From a virus: DNA of 34,708 nt. Numbering within the stretch: position 1 is the stretch's first letter; each line of letters starts with the position of its first letter. Location: positions 1 to 34,708 of IMG/VR virus record IMGVR_UViG_3300031727_000004; one strand, written 5' to 3'. The notes beneath the pieces are model-generated. The model ran no database searches. It saw nothing but the letters and a program-made list of their open reading frames with translations, and was not told where the DNA came from. This document shows positions 14,508 to 23,184 of the stretch, piece by piece. The position numbers and the translations under genes were made by a program.

Positions 14508-15845
14508 ATGCTGACCCGCGAGCAGTACGAGGCGCTTCTTCTGCGCCTCACCAACGGCGAGACGCTCACCCGCAGCGAGCTCACCCAGATGCAGAACTAC
14601 CAGCGGTCCGAGGCTCAGGGCCTCGCGTCCCGCCTGACCGGCGCTGACGGCACCGCCGCCGACGCGACCCGTGTCGACGCCCTCGCCCAGGAGACGGGCC
14701 GCGTGAACACTGCGCTCGCTGCGGTCCCGGACCCGGACGAGGAGCGGCGTGCGATGGACGCCGCTCGTGCGCGGATCGCTGACCTCGTCGGAGCCGCGAC
14801 CGGCACCGGCGGCGGCTCGACGTCCGTCGACCCCGAGCAGCGCACCGGCAGCCGTGACACCGACGACCGGACCCACGACCGTCCGCAGCGGCGTGTCAGT
14901 GTCGGCGAGCAGTTCAGCCGACACGCCGACTGGCAGGCGTTCCTCGCCCGAGGAGCCCGGGGCACCACGTCCGTGGACTTCCCCGACCTCGACAGCCGTG
15001 CGCTGATCGACTCCACCGGCACCGCGTTCGACGGGGCACGGAACCCGTACGTCGGGATCGTCGACCCGACCCCCGACCGGGCGCTGCGTCTCGCTGACCT
15101 CCTCGACCGGCAGTCGACCGACCTGGGCAGCGTGCCGTACCTCATCGAGTCCGCCAACACCGGCGCCGCCGCTGAGGTCGCCGAAGGTGCCGCGAAGCCC
15201 GAGGCGACGTACACGTTCACCGAGGACTCCGCGCCCGTCCGCACCATCGCCCACTGGGTGCCGATCACCCGGCAGGCCGCGGAGGACAACAGCACCCTCG
15301 TCGGGTACATCAACGGGCGCCTGTCGTACGGCCTCGAGCTGCGTCTCGACGCGCAGATCCTCAACGGCAACGGCACCGCCCCCAACCTCCGCGGCATCCT
15401 GAACACGTCGGGGATCGGGACCTACACCCCCGGCGCCGCGGAAGCGCGAGTCATCACGATCCGCAAGGCCATCACGGTCGCGCAGATCTCGGAGTACATG
15501 CCCGACACGGCGGTGCTGCACCCCACGGACTGGCAGAACATCGAGCTCGACACCGACGACAACGGCATGTTCCGTGTCACCGTGAACCCGCAGAACGCCC
15601 TCACGCCGCGGCTGTGGGGCCTGACCGTGGTCGTCACGACCGCGATCGCGGTCGGGTCGTACCTCGTGGGCGCGTTCCGGATGGGCGCGACGCTGTGGGA
15701 GCGGCACGGTGTCCGCATCCTCATGTCCGACTCCCACGGCACGAACTTCACGGCGAACATCCTGGTGATGCTCGCCGAGATGCGTGCCGCGTTGACGGTG
15801 TGGCGGCCCGCCGCGTTCGTCAAGGGCGCGTTCGTCGACGCCTGA
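14508..15845 (+). CDS. Major capsid protein (HK97 fold)
   Basis: An N-terminal helical and linker part (residues 1 to about 140, with coiled-coil-like stretches) probably acts as a scaffold-like delta domain removed by the prohead protease. The capsid core follows: RNPYVGIVDPTPDRALRLAD, then VPYLIESANTGAAAEVAEGA, WVPITRQAAEDNSTLVGYIN, LHPTDWQNIEL and WGLTVVVTTAI...FRMGATLWERHGVRI. These are standard HK97-family features. The start ATG 14508 has AGGAGACAGGTC before it. The frame is open 39 codons further upstream, but that would run through the hairpin. The gene is bracketed by hairpins. Confidence 0.92.
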   Translation: MLTREQYEALLLRLTNGETLTRSELTQMQNYQRSEAQGLASRLTGADGTAADATRVDALAQETGRVNTALAAVPDPDEERRAMDAARARIADLVGAATGTGGGSTSVDPEQRTGSRDTDDRTHDRPQRRVSVGEQFSRHADWQAFLARGARGTTSVDFPDLDSRALIDSTGTAFDGARNPYVGIVDPTPDRALRLADLLDRQSTDLGSVPYLIESANTGAAAEVAEGAAKPEATYTFTEDSAPVRTIAHWVPITRQAAEDNSTLVGYINGRLSYGLELRLDAQILNGNGTAPNLRGILNTSGIGTYTPGAAEARVITIRKAITVAQISEYMPDTAVLHPTDWQNIELDTDDNGMFRVTVNPQNALTPRLWGLTVVVTTAIAVGSYLVGAFRMGATLWERHGVRILMSDSHGTNFTANILVMLAEMRAALTVWRPAAFVKGAFVDA

Positions 15846-15852
15846 CCCGCCT

Positions 15853-15891
15853 GACCGGCCCGGACCCGCTGCTATCGGGCCCGGGCCGGTC
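15853..15891. terminator. Hairpin downstream of capsid gene
   Basis: GACCGGCCCGG (15853-15863) pairs perfectly with CCGGGCCGGTC (15881-15891), with a 17-base loop that can form an inner CCCG/CGGG stem. It begins eight bases after the capsid stop codon. No T run follows. Confidence 0.6.
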
Positions 15892-15928
15892 GGGTATCCG
15901 AGCACAGCGAGAACAGGAGCACACACAC

Positions 15929-16189
15929 ATGGCACGATCCGAGAAGGTCCGAGGCGAGTACGCGAACGGCGTCGGCTGGGAAGCCGGCTGCATCGCCCCG
16001 TCGACGAAGTACGTCGACGACGCCGGCAACGTCACCGACACCATCCCGGTGGGGGCGTCGCATGTCCTCGTCGCTGAGGGTGACGTGGTCCGCCCCCACA
16101 TGGCCGCGGTCCTCGCCGGCAGCAAGACCACGCGGAGCGGTGGGAAGTCGAAGTCCCGCGAACCGCTCGACGACGACACGCGAGCCTGA
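15929..16189 (+). CDS. Small head-region protein (86 aa)
   Basis: The sequence includes VGWEAGCIAPSTKYVDDAGN and GASHVLVAEGDVVRPHMAAV, with a basic lysine/serine-rich C terminus. It has its own good RBS (CAGGAGCAC) and lies between two hairpins, directly after the capsid gene. This would suit a head decoration or stabilisation protein, but no family is recognised. Confidence 0.6.
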   Translation: MARSEKVRGEYANGVGWEAGCIAPSTKYVDDAGNVTDTIPVGASHVLVAEGDVVRPHMAAVLAGSKTTRSGGKSKSREPLDDDTRA

Positions 16190-16199
16190 CCATGACGTA

Positions 16200-16236
16200 C
16201 GAACGGCCCGGCGGGCGATCCCTGCCGGGCCGTTCG
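16200..16236. terminator. Hairpin between head protein and connector genes
   Basis: A perfect 13-bp stem is formed by CGAACGGCCCGGC (16200-16212) and GCCGGGCCGTTCG (16224-16236), with an 11-base loop. It starts 11 bases after the upstream stop. It lacks a T run, as is common for terminators in high-GC genomes. Confidence 0.65.
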
Positions 16237-16282
16237 TCGCGTCGCCGCCCCATCGACGACACCCGTAGGGGAGACTGACGGC

Positions 16283-16972
16283 ATGGCTGAGTACTGCACC
16301 CTCGATCAGGCGAAGAGCGCCGGCGCGACCGGGTCCGACACGGAGATCGGTGAAGCGATCGTGCAGGCGAGCGACCGTGTCACCCGGTACACCGGGGAAC
16401 TGTTCACCCCCACCACCCAGACACGGCAGGTGCGGGTCGACGGCGACGGCGTCGCCCGGGTCCGGCAACGCATCCAGGCGGTGACGTCGGTGACGTGGCT
16501 GGGCGCGTCGACACCCGTCGACCCGACCGCGTACATCGTGAGCTCATCGACAGTGATCGGCGGCGACGACACGATCACCCTGTACGGCAACCTCGCGTGG
16601 GCTGACATCACCGTGTACGGCGCCGAACCGTGGGTCGGGGGGTGGGCGAACCTGTCCCACAGCCGCGAACCGACCGTGGTGGTGGTCGGGTCGTTCGGGT
16701 GGACGTCCCCGCCTGTCGATGTTGCTCTTGCGACGGCGCTCATCGCCGCCCACATCCGGGCCTCCGACGCCGACACCGAAGCCGGTGCCGCCGCTGGCAC
16801 GGTCGCCGACCCTGAGGGGAACGTGGTCCCCACCGCGCCGCCGTTCACCGACAACGACACCGACGACGCCGTCGCACTGCAGGCGAGGGTGCGGTATCGC
16901 ACCACCGGTGTCCTCGAGGCTGACGCGATGCTCGCGCCGTTCGTCCGTGAACCGGTGAGGATCAGGGCATGA
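16283..16972 (+). CDS. Head-tail connector / adaptor protein
   Basis: The opening AEYCTLDQAKSAGATGSDTE and IVQASDRVTRYTGELF is the helical start usual for gp6-like connector proteins that sit under the portal. A beta-rich middle follows (VTSVTWLGASTPVDPTAYIV), then helical ALATALIAAHIRAS and a C-terminal arm. At 229 residues it is larger than the simplest connectors. The order connector, gp10-like, terminator, tube is the standard siphovirus sequence. Confidence 0.7.
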   Translation: MAEYCTLDQAKSAGATGSDTEIGEAIVQASDRVTRYTGELFTPTTQTRQVRVDGDGVARVRQRIQAVTSVTWLGASTPVDPTAYIVSSSTVIGGDDTITLYGNLAWADITVYGAEPWVGGWANLSHSREPTVVVVGSFGWTSPPVDVALATALIAAHIRASDADTEAGAAAGTVADPEGNVVPTAPPFTDNDTDDAVALQARVRYRTTGVLEADAMLAPFVREPVRIRA

Positions 16973-17367
16973 GCAGCCGGTCGTCGATCGCCGCCCAGGC
17001 GGCAGGGAACCGGGTCGCCGTGTCCGGGGTCACGCGAGCGATCGCGTTCGACGCCGACGCGTTCCTGCGGTCCCTGAAGACGGCGGTAGCGAAGATGCAG
17101 GTCGACACCGAAGACGACCTCGTACGCGTCGGGCTCCGTGTGCAGGGCACCGCCCGGGCGTTGTGTCCCGTCGACACCGGCCGGCTCCGCAGCTCGATCG
17201 TGATGCGGAAGGGCCGCGACGGGAAGGGGTTCTACGTCGAGGTCGGGACGTCGGTGAAGTACGCCCCGTACGTCGAGTTCGGGACCAGCAAGCAGCGGGC
17301 CCAACCGTTCCTCACACCCGCGGTCGCGCAGGCGGCGGGGATGCTCGCGCAGGAGGTGCAGCGGTGA
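16969..17367 (+). CDS. HK97 gp10-like neck/tail protein
   Basis: The signature TGRLRSSIVMRKG, then GTSVKYAPYVEFGTSKQRAQ and PFLTPAV is that of the HK97 gp10 family, which acts at the head-tail joint or in tail completion. At 132 residues it is the normal length. The start ATG overlaps the upstream stop. Confidence 0.8.
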   Translation: MSSRSSIAAQAAGNRVAVSGVTRAIAFDADAFLRSLKTAVAKMQVDTEDDLVRVGLRVQGTARALCPVDTGRLRSSIVMRKGRDGKGFYVEVGTSVKYAPYVEFGTSKQRAQPFLTPAVAQAAGMLAQEVQR

Positions 17368-17792
17368 GCGTGACAAGCAGCGGCGCCGTCAAGACGATCA
17401 TCGAGTCCGCTGGGTTGGGGGTCGCGGCGTACCGTGACGCGAAGCCTGTGAAGGACCGGCTGCCGGTGGTGACGATCGACGAGAACGTCGCAACCACGCA
17501 GGAACGTGACGGCGACACCGGCGACCCGACCGCCGACCACGGCGAATCCGAGCTGATGTTCGTGCACCTGTGGGAGCCGTGGCGTGCCGCGAACGGCCTG
17601 GCGGGGGAGAACTATGCTCTGGTCGTCGGGTTGAAGCGGGCGCTGCGTCTCGCCCCCCCGTTCGTGTACGGCCCGGACGGCGCGCCCGTCCGGGTGTACG
17701 GGATACGGATCGACGGGCATGTCAGAATCGTCGAAGACGAAGCGAACGTCGTGCACCACACGATCACGATCACCTTGCGGAGGGACGCCTGA
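17364..17792 (+). CDS. Tail terminator / completion protein
   Basis: The short helix at the start (SGAVKTIIESAGLGVAAYRD) and the closing beta strands (RIDGHVRIVEDEANVVHHTI, TITLRRD) have the shape of tail-terminator proteins, the hexameric ring that caps the tail tube. The position between the gp10-like gene and the tail tube supports it. The start is GTG 17364. It shares one base with the next gene (TGATG). Confidence 0.65.
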   Translation: MSVTSSGAVKTIIESAGLGVAAYRDAKPVKDRLPVVTIDENVATTQERDGDTGDPTADHGESELMFVHLWEPWRAANGLAGENYALVVGLKRALRLAPPFVYGPDGAPVRVYGIRIDGHVRIVEDEANVVHHTITITLRRDA

Positions 17793-18010
17793 TGGCACGA
17801 GACACGAAGACCGACCCGGAGCCCGACGACACCGGGAACGGCAGCCGGGTGAAGGTCCCCGACACGGTGGGCGGCGAGATCGTCTTCACCCGCGGTGTCG
17901 ACGTGGTCGCGAAGTTCAAGGTCAAGGACGGCCACGTCACCGTCAAGACCCCCGCCGAGCAGCGGCTGCTCCTCGGCAACGTTGCCGGCGCGGAGGTCGT
18001 CGACACCTGA
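17792..18010 (+). CDS. Small hypothetical tail-region protein (72 aa)
   Basis: The sequence is acidic and glycine-rich at the N terminus, then GGEIVFTRGVDVVAKFKVKD and TPAEQRLLLGN. It has no recognised domain. Its place before the tail-tube gene is often held by small head-tail-joining proteins. It is coupled to the tail terminator by a one-base overlap. Confidence 0.55.
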   Translation: MARDTKTDPEPDDTGNGSRVKVPDTVGGEIVFTRGVDVVAKFKVKDGHVTVKTPAEQRLLLGNVAGAEVVDT

Positions 18011-18096
18011 GTTCGCGAGTACGCAAGGGGAGCAACCGACGCGGCTGACCAGACGATGCGGCGACCACCGTCGCACGATCACCGAAGGGACCGGTC

Positions 18097-18663
18097 ATGG
18101 CGCTCAGCAAGATCACGAAGGTTTTCGCCGCGAAGGACGCGAAGATCTACCCCCTCACGGCGGACCCCTCCGGTGGTTCGCCGACCTACGGCGCGGGCGT
18201 CGACGTCCCGGGCCTGAAGACGGTCGCGATCACCGGCACCGTCAACACCGTCAGTCTCCGCGGTGACAACCGTCTCCTCGACAGCAACTCGACCCTCGGG
18301 GACGTGTCGGTGACGCTGACGTTCGCGAGGATGTCGCAGGAGATCCTCAGCGCCGTCACCGACGCTGCCGCCGCCGCGTCGGGCACCACCCCGAACGAGG
18401 TGTCATCGTGGACCCTCCTCGGTGACACCGAGCTCGCGTACGTCGGCCTGACCGCGCAGGCAGTGGCCGCGGACACCATCGGCGGCGACGTGACGTTCAG
18501 CGTCTACAAGATGGTCCCCTCGAGCTTCCCCGAGATGGGGCTCGAGGAGGAGGACTACAAGACGTCGTCGCTGGAGTTCAACGCGGTGCCGCTGCTGTCG
18601 ACCGGCCAGTGGGTCGGCAACGCGATCCGGGAGACGTCCGCGGCTCTCGCTGCGCCTGCCTGA
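18097..18663 (+). CDS. Major tail (tube) protein
   Basis: The sequence begins SKITKVFAAKDAKIYPLTAD and contains KTVAITGTVNTVSLRGDNRL and STLGDVSVTLTFARMSQE. This pattern of beta strands fits the tail-tube fold that stacks in hexameric rings round the DNA channel. The product is 188 residues, without an added Ig domain. The RBS is GAAGGGACC. A hairpin follows the gene, and the tail assembly chaperones are next. Confidence 0.78.
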   Translation: MALSKITKVFAAKDAKIYPLTADPSGGSPTYGAGVDVPGLKTVAITGTVNTVSLRGDNRLLDSNSTLGDVSVTLTFARMSQEILSAVTDAAAAASGTTPNEVSSWTLLGDTELAYVGLTAQAVAADTIGGDVTFSVYKMVPSSFPEMGLEEEDYKTSSLEFNAVPLLSTGQWVGNAIRETSAALAAPA

Positions 18664-18692
18664 GCCGTCGGCGCCTGACGGGTAATGTCGGG

Positions 18693-18732
18693 CACGTCGC
18701 CCCTACCTGCCCCATCGGGTGGGGGCGGCGTG
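18693..18732. terminator. Hairpin downstream of tail-tube gene
   Basis: CACGTCGCCCC (18693-18703) pairs with GGGGCGGCGTG (18722-18732), eleven pairs including one G-T. It lies 30 bases after the tube stop and upstream of the chaperone gene. It would suit stepping down transcription after the abundant tube protein. No T run is present. Confidence 0.6.
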
Positions 18733-18780
18733 ACCGGTACGCGGCGCAACCCGTCGCGCTCAACCCACCAGGAGCAGCCC

Positions 18781-19245
18781 ATGCCTCGACCCCACATCCC
18801 CGCCGCCGTGATCGCGCAGCGCGGGCGACCCATCACCCTCATCGACGGCACCGAAGTGACCGTCGTGTACACGTTCTCGTCGCTGATGCGGATCGAGGAC
18901 GACTTCGGCACCCTCGCCCGCGCGTTCGCCGAACTGGAGTCCGGCGAATACGGGGCCCTCATGAACACCGTGTCGAAGCTCCTCGCCGCCGGCCTGGAGC
19001 ATGTCGAACCGGCCGGCGACCGTGGCGCCCTGTCGGACGTTGACGTGCTGCGGGGGTGGCTCGACCCGAAGCACGTCAACGACTACACCGACCAGGTCAC
19101 CGCCGCGATCGCGCAGTCGTTCCCCGACGCATCCGCTGAGGCCGAGGGCGATGCCGTGGACCCTACGCAGGACTCCCCTGGGGAGTCTGGTACTACCTCG
19201 CCACCGTCACCTTCGGACGCACAGACGCCGAGTTCTGGCGCATGA
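18781..19245 (+). CDS. Tail assembly chaperone (G-type)
   Basis: The core ITLIDGTEVTVVYTFSSLMR, then IEDDFGTLARAFAELE and LLAAGLEHVEPAG resembles G-type tail chaperones, which bind the tape measure during assembly. The C terminus (EDSP-like, SGTTSPPSPSDAQTPSSGA) is low complexity, as usual where a frameshift gives a second, longer product. The RBS is CAGGAGCAG. The 154-residue form ends at TGA 19243-19245. Confidence 0.75.
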   Translation: MPRPHIPAAVIAQRGRPITLIDGTEVTVVYTFSSLMRIEDDFGTLARAFAELESGEYGALMNTVSKLLAAGLEHVEPAGDRGALSDVDVLRGWLDPKHVNDYTDQVTAAIAQSFPDASAEAEGDAVDPTQDSPGESGTTSPPSPSDAQTPSSGA

Positions 19246-19367
19246 CCCCCGCGAAGCTACACGCCCTCGGCGACATCCACGTCGACCTGAACAACCCCGA
19301 CCGGGCCGAGCAGCCGAAGACGTCCGGCAACCCTGCCGCCGACCTCGCGATGCTCGCGAACATGTGA
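19140..19367 (+). CDS. Tail assembly chaperone T-type extension (-1 frameshift product)
   Basis: In the -1 frame the sequence is open from 19140 to TGA 19367 and reads PWGVWYYLATVTFGRTDAEF, then WRMTPAKLHALGDIHVDLNN. The aromatic, protein-like text begins before any start codon, so it is probably reached by a -1 slip from the G-type frame, giving a GT fusion. ATG 19242 overlapping the upstream stop is an alternative start giving only 41 residues. The product would aid tail assembly but not enter the virion. Confidence 0.65.
   Translation, partial: GRGRCRGPYAGLPWGVWYYLATVTFGRTDAEFWRMTPAKLHALGDIHVDLNNPDRAEQPKTSGNPAADLAMLANM
19175..19183 (+). promoter_or_regulatory. Candidate -1 frameshift site
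   Basis: CCCCTGGGG lies where the two chaperone frames overlap. In the zero frame it is read tCC CCT GGG G. A Pro-tRNA on CCT can re-pair with CCC after slipping back one base. The classical X-XXY-YYZ heptamer is absent, so the exact site is uncertain. It is centred in a dyad (ACTCCCC T GGGGAGT) that might pause ribosomes. Confidence 0.4.
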
Positions 19368-19386
19368 CCTAGGAAGGACCGCCGCC

Positions 19387-22300
19387 GTGCCGCAGCTCGA
19401 AGACCTCGTCGCACGCATCCGGCTCGACGACACCGGTGTCGGGTCGACCCTCAACAGCCTGTCGGGGTCGTTGAAGAGCACGTCGCAGCGTCTCGACACG
19501 GCAGGGAAGACCCTCACTCGTGGGGTCACGTTGCCGATCATCGGGCTCGGTACGGCGGCGGTGTTGTCGTTCAAGCAGTTCAGCGAGGGCATGGCGAACG
19601 TCGCGACCCTGATCCCCGGCTCGCAGGCTCGGGTGCGGGATCTCGGCGAGGACGTGCAGGACCTTGCGATCAAGACGGGGAAGAGCACCGGCGACCTCAC
19701 GGACGGCCTGTATCAGGTGGTGTCTGCGTTCGGTGACACCGCCGACTCGACGAAGATCCTCGAGGTGAACGCCCGCGCCGCCCGGGCCGGGTTGGCGACA
19801 ACGACCGACGCCATCAACCTGACGTCGGCGGTCACGAAGGCGTACGGCGACACCAGCGCCAAGGCGGTGAAGAAGGCCAGCGACCTCGCGTTGACGACGG
19901 TGCGGCTCGGTCAGACCACGTTCCCTGAACTGGCTGCCAGCGTGGGCCGTGTCACCCCGTTGACGAAGGCCCTGAACGTGTCCCAGGAGGAACTGTTCGG
20001 GACGATGGCGACGTTCACCGGTGTCACCGGTGGCGCCGCTGAGGTGTCCACCCAACTCCGCGGGGTGCTGCAGGCCCTCGCGGCACCCACCACCGACGCC
20101 GCGGAAGCGTTGGAGGAAGCCGGCTACCAGAGCGGCGAAGCGCTCGTGAAGCAGAAGGGCCTCGCTGGGGCGGTCGGGTTCCTCACCGACGCCGCGAAGA
20201 AGAGCGACAAGCCGCTGCAGTCGATGATCGGGTCCATCGAGGGCCAGACGTTGGCGCTCGCCCTGACGGGCGCCCAGCAGGACGACTACCGCAAGAAGCT
20301 CAAGCAGATGAGCGACGTGCAGGGCACCACCCGGAAGGCGTTCAAGGAAGCGACGACCGGCGTCAATGAGGCCGGGTTCGCGATGGACCAGGCGAAGGCG
20401 AAGGCGCAGGTTCTCGCGGAACGCACCGGGGCAGGGTTGGCGCCCGCGCTGGTCGCGGTCCTCGACGCCGCCGAACCTCTCGTCGACGGCGTGATCAAGG
20501 TCGCGGACGCGTTCGCGGAAGCCGACCCGGCCACACAACGGCTCGTGTTGCAGCTCGTCGCTGCCGCCGCTGCTGCGGGGCCGCTGCTGTCTATCGGCGG
20601 CCGCCTCGTCGGCGTGTTCGGCACGTTGACCCGCGGCGCTGCGGTCGCGGCCGGGGGGATCAGTACCGCCGCCGTGAAGACCCGCCAGTTGCATGCTGAG
20701 ATGACGTACGCGGAGACCCGTAGTGCGGCGCTGCGGTCTGGTGTCGCACGCCTCGGTGGGGTCGCGAAGCAGGCGGCTGGGGTGGCGGGGATCGGGCTCC
20801 TCACGTCGGGGCTCATCGAAGCCCGCAACGAAGGGAACAGCCTCAGCAGCGCGTTGAAGAACACCGCCGGTGGTGCCGGTATCGGTGCGATGTTCGGGCC
20901 CATCGGCGCTCTCGTCGGCGCCGGTGCCGGGTTGGGGCTCGGGGCTGTGATCGGGGCGTTCAAGGAAACCCGCGAACAGGCCGCCGAAGCGCGTATCGAG
21001 CTGCTCCGGTCGAAGGGGTTCGAGGTCGCGAAGAGTGACGCCGAAGACCTCGCCGAGGCGTTGCAGGGTGTGATCAACGGGTACGGGCGTACCGCCCGCG
21101 CGGCCGTGGAGGCGTCGTTCATCGGCGAAGATGGGAAGCTCGACAAGGACGTTCAGGCGTTGCGTGACCTGGGTGTCAGTCTCGACACGATCGTGTCGGC
21201 CACGATGGGCCGCGCGAACGCACAGAAGATCGTCAACGACGCGTTGAGTGGCGGTATCCGTGCGGAGCAGCAGCGCGCCGACGCCGCGAAGGACGGCCTC
21301 GACCGCGCCCAGGCGGCGTACGCGGAGGCGGCGGCGGCGGCGTCGGACTACACGTCGAAGACGAAGAAGTCAGGCGAGTCGGTGTCGGAAGCGAACAAGC
21401 GGCTCGAGGAGGCACGGACCAGGTACCTTGCTGCGAAGAAGCCTCTCGACGAGCTCGGGGTTGCGGCGGACACGTTCGGGCAGCGGATCACGTCGAACAC
21501 TCGGGAGATCATCGACCACCGCCGCCAGATGCGGCAGCTCGCCGACGACCTGGGGTTGACGAACAAGCAGTACCGGGCGCTCCCGAAGGAAGTCCGCACC
21601 CGCGTCGAAGCGAACGGGCTCCCGCAGACCAACGCCGACGCGTTGCGTCTCATCGGCCGGTACAAGGAGCTGCAGAACTTCCGGCAGATCAAGGCCCTCA
21701 TCCAGGCCACCGACGCGCCGTTGACGATCCGACAGATCGAGACGTTGACGAAGCGGTACAACCTGACCCCGAAGCAGGTCCGCACCCTCGTCGACGCTGT
21801 CGGTGTGGAAGCGGAGACCGACAAGATCATCCGGTTGCGGCGCGAGTCGGAGGACGCGGCCGGCACCTATGAGATCCGCGTCCACACGGCGTACACGTAC
21901 AGCGGGTTGAAGAGTCCCACGAGGGGCCGGTCGTCTGGCGGGGGGCCGGACCCGTCGAGCTACAACCCGCGGCAGACCCTCGAGGGTGGGCGGGGGCCGC
22001 GTGACCTGGGGTACGACTACGGCGCCGAGCTGAGCGGCGGGATCGCGTCGGGCATCCTGGGTCGCGGGAAGGCGCCGTCTGAGTCGCCTGAGAAGGCGGT
22101 GCGAGAGAAGGCCGAGAAGACCGTCAAGGCGTTCGGTGACACGCGCGCTGGGGAACGGATCGCGCGGCTGTTGAACGGCCGGTTCGCGGACGGGATCGGC
22201 ACCAACAGCAAGAAGGTCCGTGAAGCGTTCGCCGCCCTGATGGGCCAGCTCGAGGACATCGGGGACCGGGGTGCGTTGAAGGCCGCGAAGGCGACCCGCC

Positions 22301-23181
22301 GGCGGCTGTTGCCGCTGTCGCGGGACTTCCAGCGGCTGGGGCGGGACCTCGCGGAAGCACGCCGGAACCTTGAAGCGTTCGAGGCTGCCCGCGCTGAGGT
22401 GGTGGCCCGGCAGGACGCCCTCGCCGGTGCGGGTGGCAGTCTCGCTGACATCGAGTTCGGTGACGACGTCGAAGCGAACAGCGCCGCCGTGATCGCCGCG
22501 TTGGAGGCAGCGAACAACGTCGCGGTCGGGTTCGACGCGACGATCTCCCAGCTCGCGGCGGCGGGGCTGTCGCAGGACGCGTTGGACCAGTTGATCGCCC
22601 GCGGCCCGGAAGCCGCAGCGCAGGTCGCAGCGGCGATCCTCGCGGGGGGGCCGGCGGCGATCGCACGGATCAACGCCCTGCAGGCGAACATCGCGACCGT
22701 GGGGTTGTCGATCCAGGCGAAGAGCTCGCAGACGATGTACGACGCCGGTGTGGCTGCGCAGCAGGGGCTCATCGACGGCCTCGAGTCGAAGATGGGCCAG
22801 CTTGAGAAGCAGATGCAGCGGATCGCGCGGCGGATGGTGCGGGCCATCAAGAAGGAGCTGAGGATCAAGAGCCCGTCGCAGGTGATGGATCAGGTGGGTG
22901 TGTTTACGGGTGTGGGGTTCGCGGAGGGGATCGAGTCGACGGCGTCGACGGTGTCGCGGGCGGCGTCGCGGATCAGCAAGGCGGCGTTGGTGGCGCCTCC
23001 TGTGTACGCGGACCCGTTGCTGTTGGGTGCGGCTGCACGACGGTCGACGTTGCCGCCGGGCGCGAACGCGGCGCCTTCGGTGCGGGTGTTCATCGGTGAG
23101 CGGGAGTTGACCGATATGGTTCGGGTGGAGATCGAGGGCGCGGTGGCGCCGCTCGCGACGGCTGTGCGTCAGGGGGTGTGA
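19387..23181 (+). CDS. Tape measure protein
   Basis: This is the longest gene, 1264 residues, directly after the chaperones and before tail-tip genes. The N-terminal domain has LDTAGKTLTRGVTLPIIGLG and the PhageMin-type core KTGKSTGDLTDGLYQVVSAF with RAARAGLATTTDAINLTSAV. Hydrophobic glycine/alanine segments occur around residues 490-530, followed by long helical and repeat-like stretches and a C-terminal IKSPSQVM-type motif (LRIKSPSQVMDQVGVFTGVG). It sets the tail length and is expelled with the DNA. The start is GTG 19387 after GGAAGGACC. At roughly 1.5 angstrom per residue the tail would be near 190 nm, an inference. Confidence 0.92.
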   Translation: MPQLEDLVARIRLDDTGVGSTLNSLSGSLKSTSQRLDTAGKTLTRGVTLPIIGLGTAAVLSFKQFSEGMANVATLIPGSQARVRDLGEDVQDLAIKTGKSTGDLTDGLYQVVSAFGDTADSTKILEVNARAARAGLATTTDAINLTSAVTKAYGDTSAKAVKKASDLALTTVRLGQTTFPELAASVGRVTPLTKALNVSQEELFGTMATFTGVTGGAAEVSTQLRGVLQALAAPTTDAAEALEEAGYQSGEALVKQKGLAGAVGFLTDAAKKSDKPLQSMIGSIEGQTLALALTGAQQDDYRKKLKQMSDVQGTTRKAFKEATTGVNEAGFAMDQAKAKAQVLAERTGAGLAPALVAVLDAAEPLVDGVIKVADAFAEADPATQRLVLQLVAAAAAAGPLLSIGGRLVGVFGTLTRGAAVAAGGISTAAVKTRQLHAEMTYAETRSAALRSGVARLGGVAKQAAGVAGIGLLTSGLIEARNEGNSLSSALKNTAGGAGIGAMFGPIGALVGAGAGLGLGAVIGAFKETREQAAEARIELLRSKGFEVAKSDAEDLAEALQGVINGYGRTARAAVEASFIGEDGKLDKDVQALRDLGVSLDTIVSATMGRANAQKIVNDALSGGIRAEQQRADAAKDGLDRAQAAYAEAAAAASDYTSKTKKSGESVSEANKRLEEARTRYLAAKKPLDELGVAADTFGQRITSNTREIIDHRRQMRQLADDLGLTNKQYRALPKEVRTRVEANGLPQTNADALRLIGRYKELQNFRQIKALIQATDAPLTIRQIETLTKRYNLTPKQVRTLVDAVGVEAETDKIIRLRRESEDAAGTYEIRVHTAYTYSGLKSPTRGRSSGGGPDPSSYNPRQTLEGGRGPRDLGYDYGAELSGGIASGILGRGKAPSESPEKAVREKAEKTVKAFGDTRAGERIARLLNGRFADGIGTNSKKVREAFAALMGQLEDIGDRGALKAAKATRRRLLPLSRDFQRLGRDLAEARRNLEAFEAARAEVVARQDALAGAGGSLADIEFGDDVEANSAAVIAALEAANNVAVGFDATISQLAAAGLSQDALDQLIARGPEAAAQVAAAILAGGPAAIARINALQANIATVGLSIQAKSSQTMYDAGVAAQQGLIDGLESKMGQLEKQMQRIARRMVRAIKKELRIKSPSQVMDQVGVFTGVGFAEGIESTASTVSRAASRISKAALVAPPVYADPLLLGAAARRSTLPPGANAAPSVRVFIGERELTDMVRVEIEGAVAPLATAVRQGV

Positions 23182-23184
23182 CCG

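Noticed and set aside
14481-15935. 484-codon minus-strand frame opposite the capsid gene
   Set aside because: The capsid protein reads as a complete HK97-fold protein on the + strand. The antisense frame is open only because of third-position GC bias.
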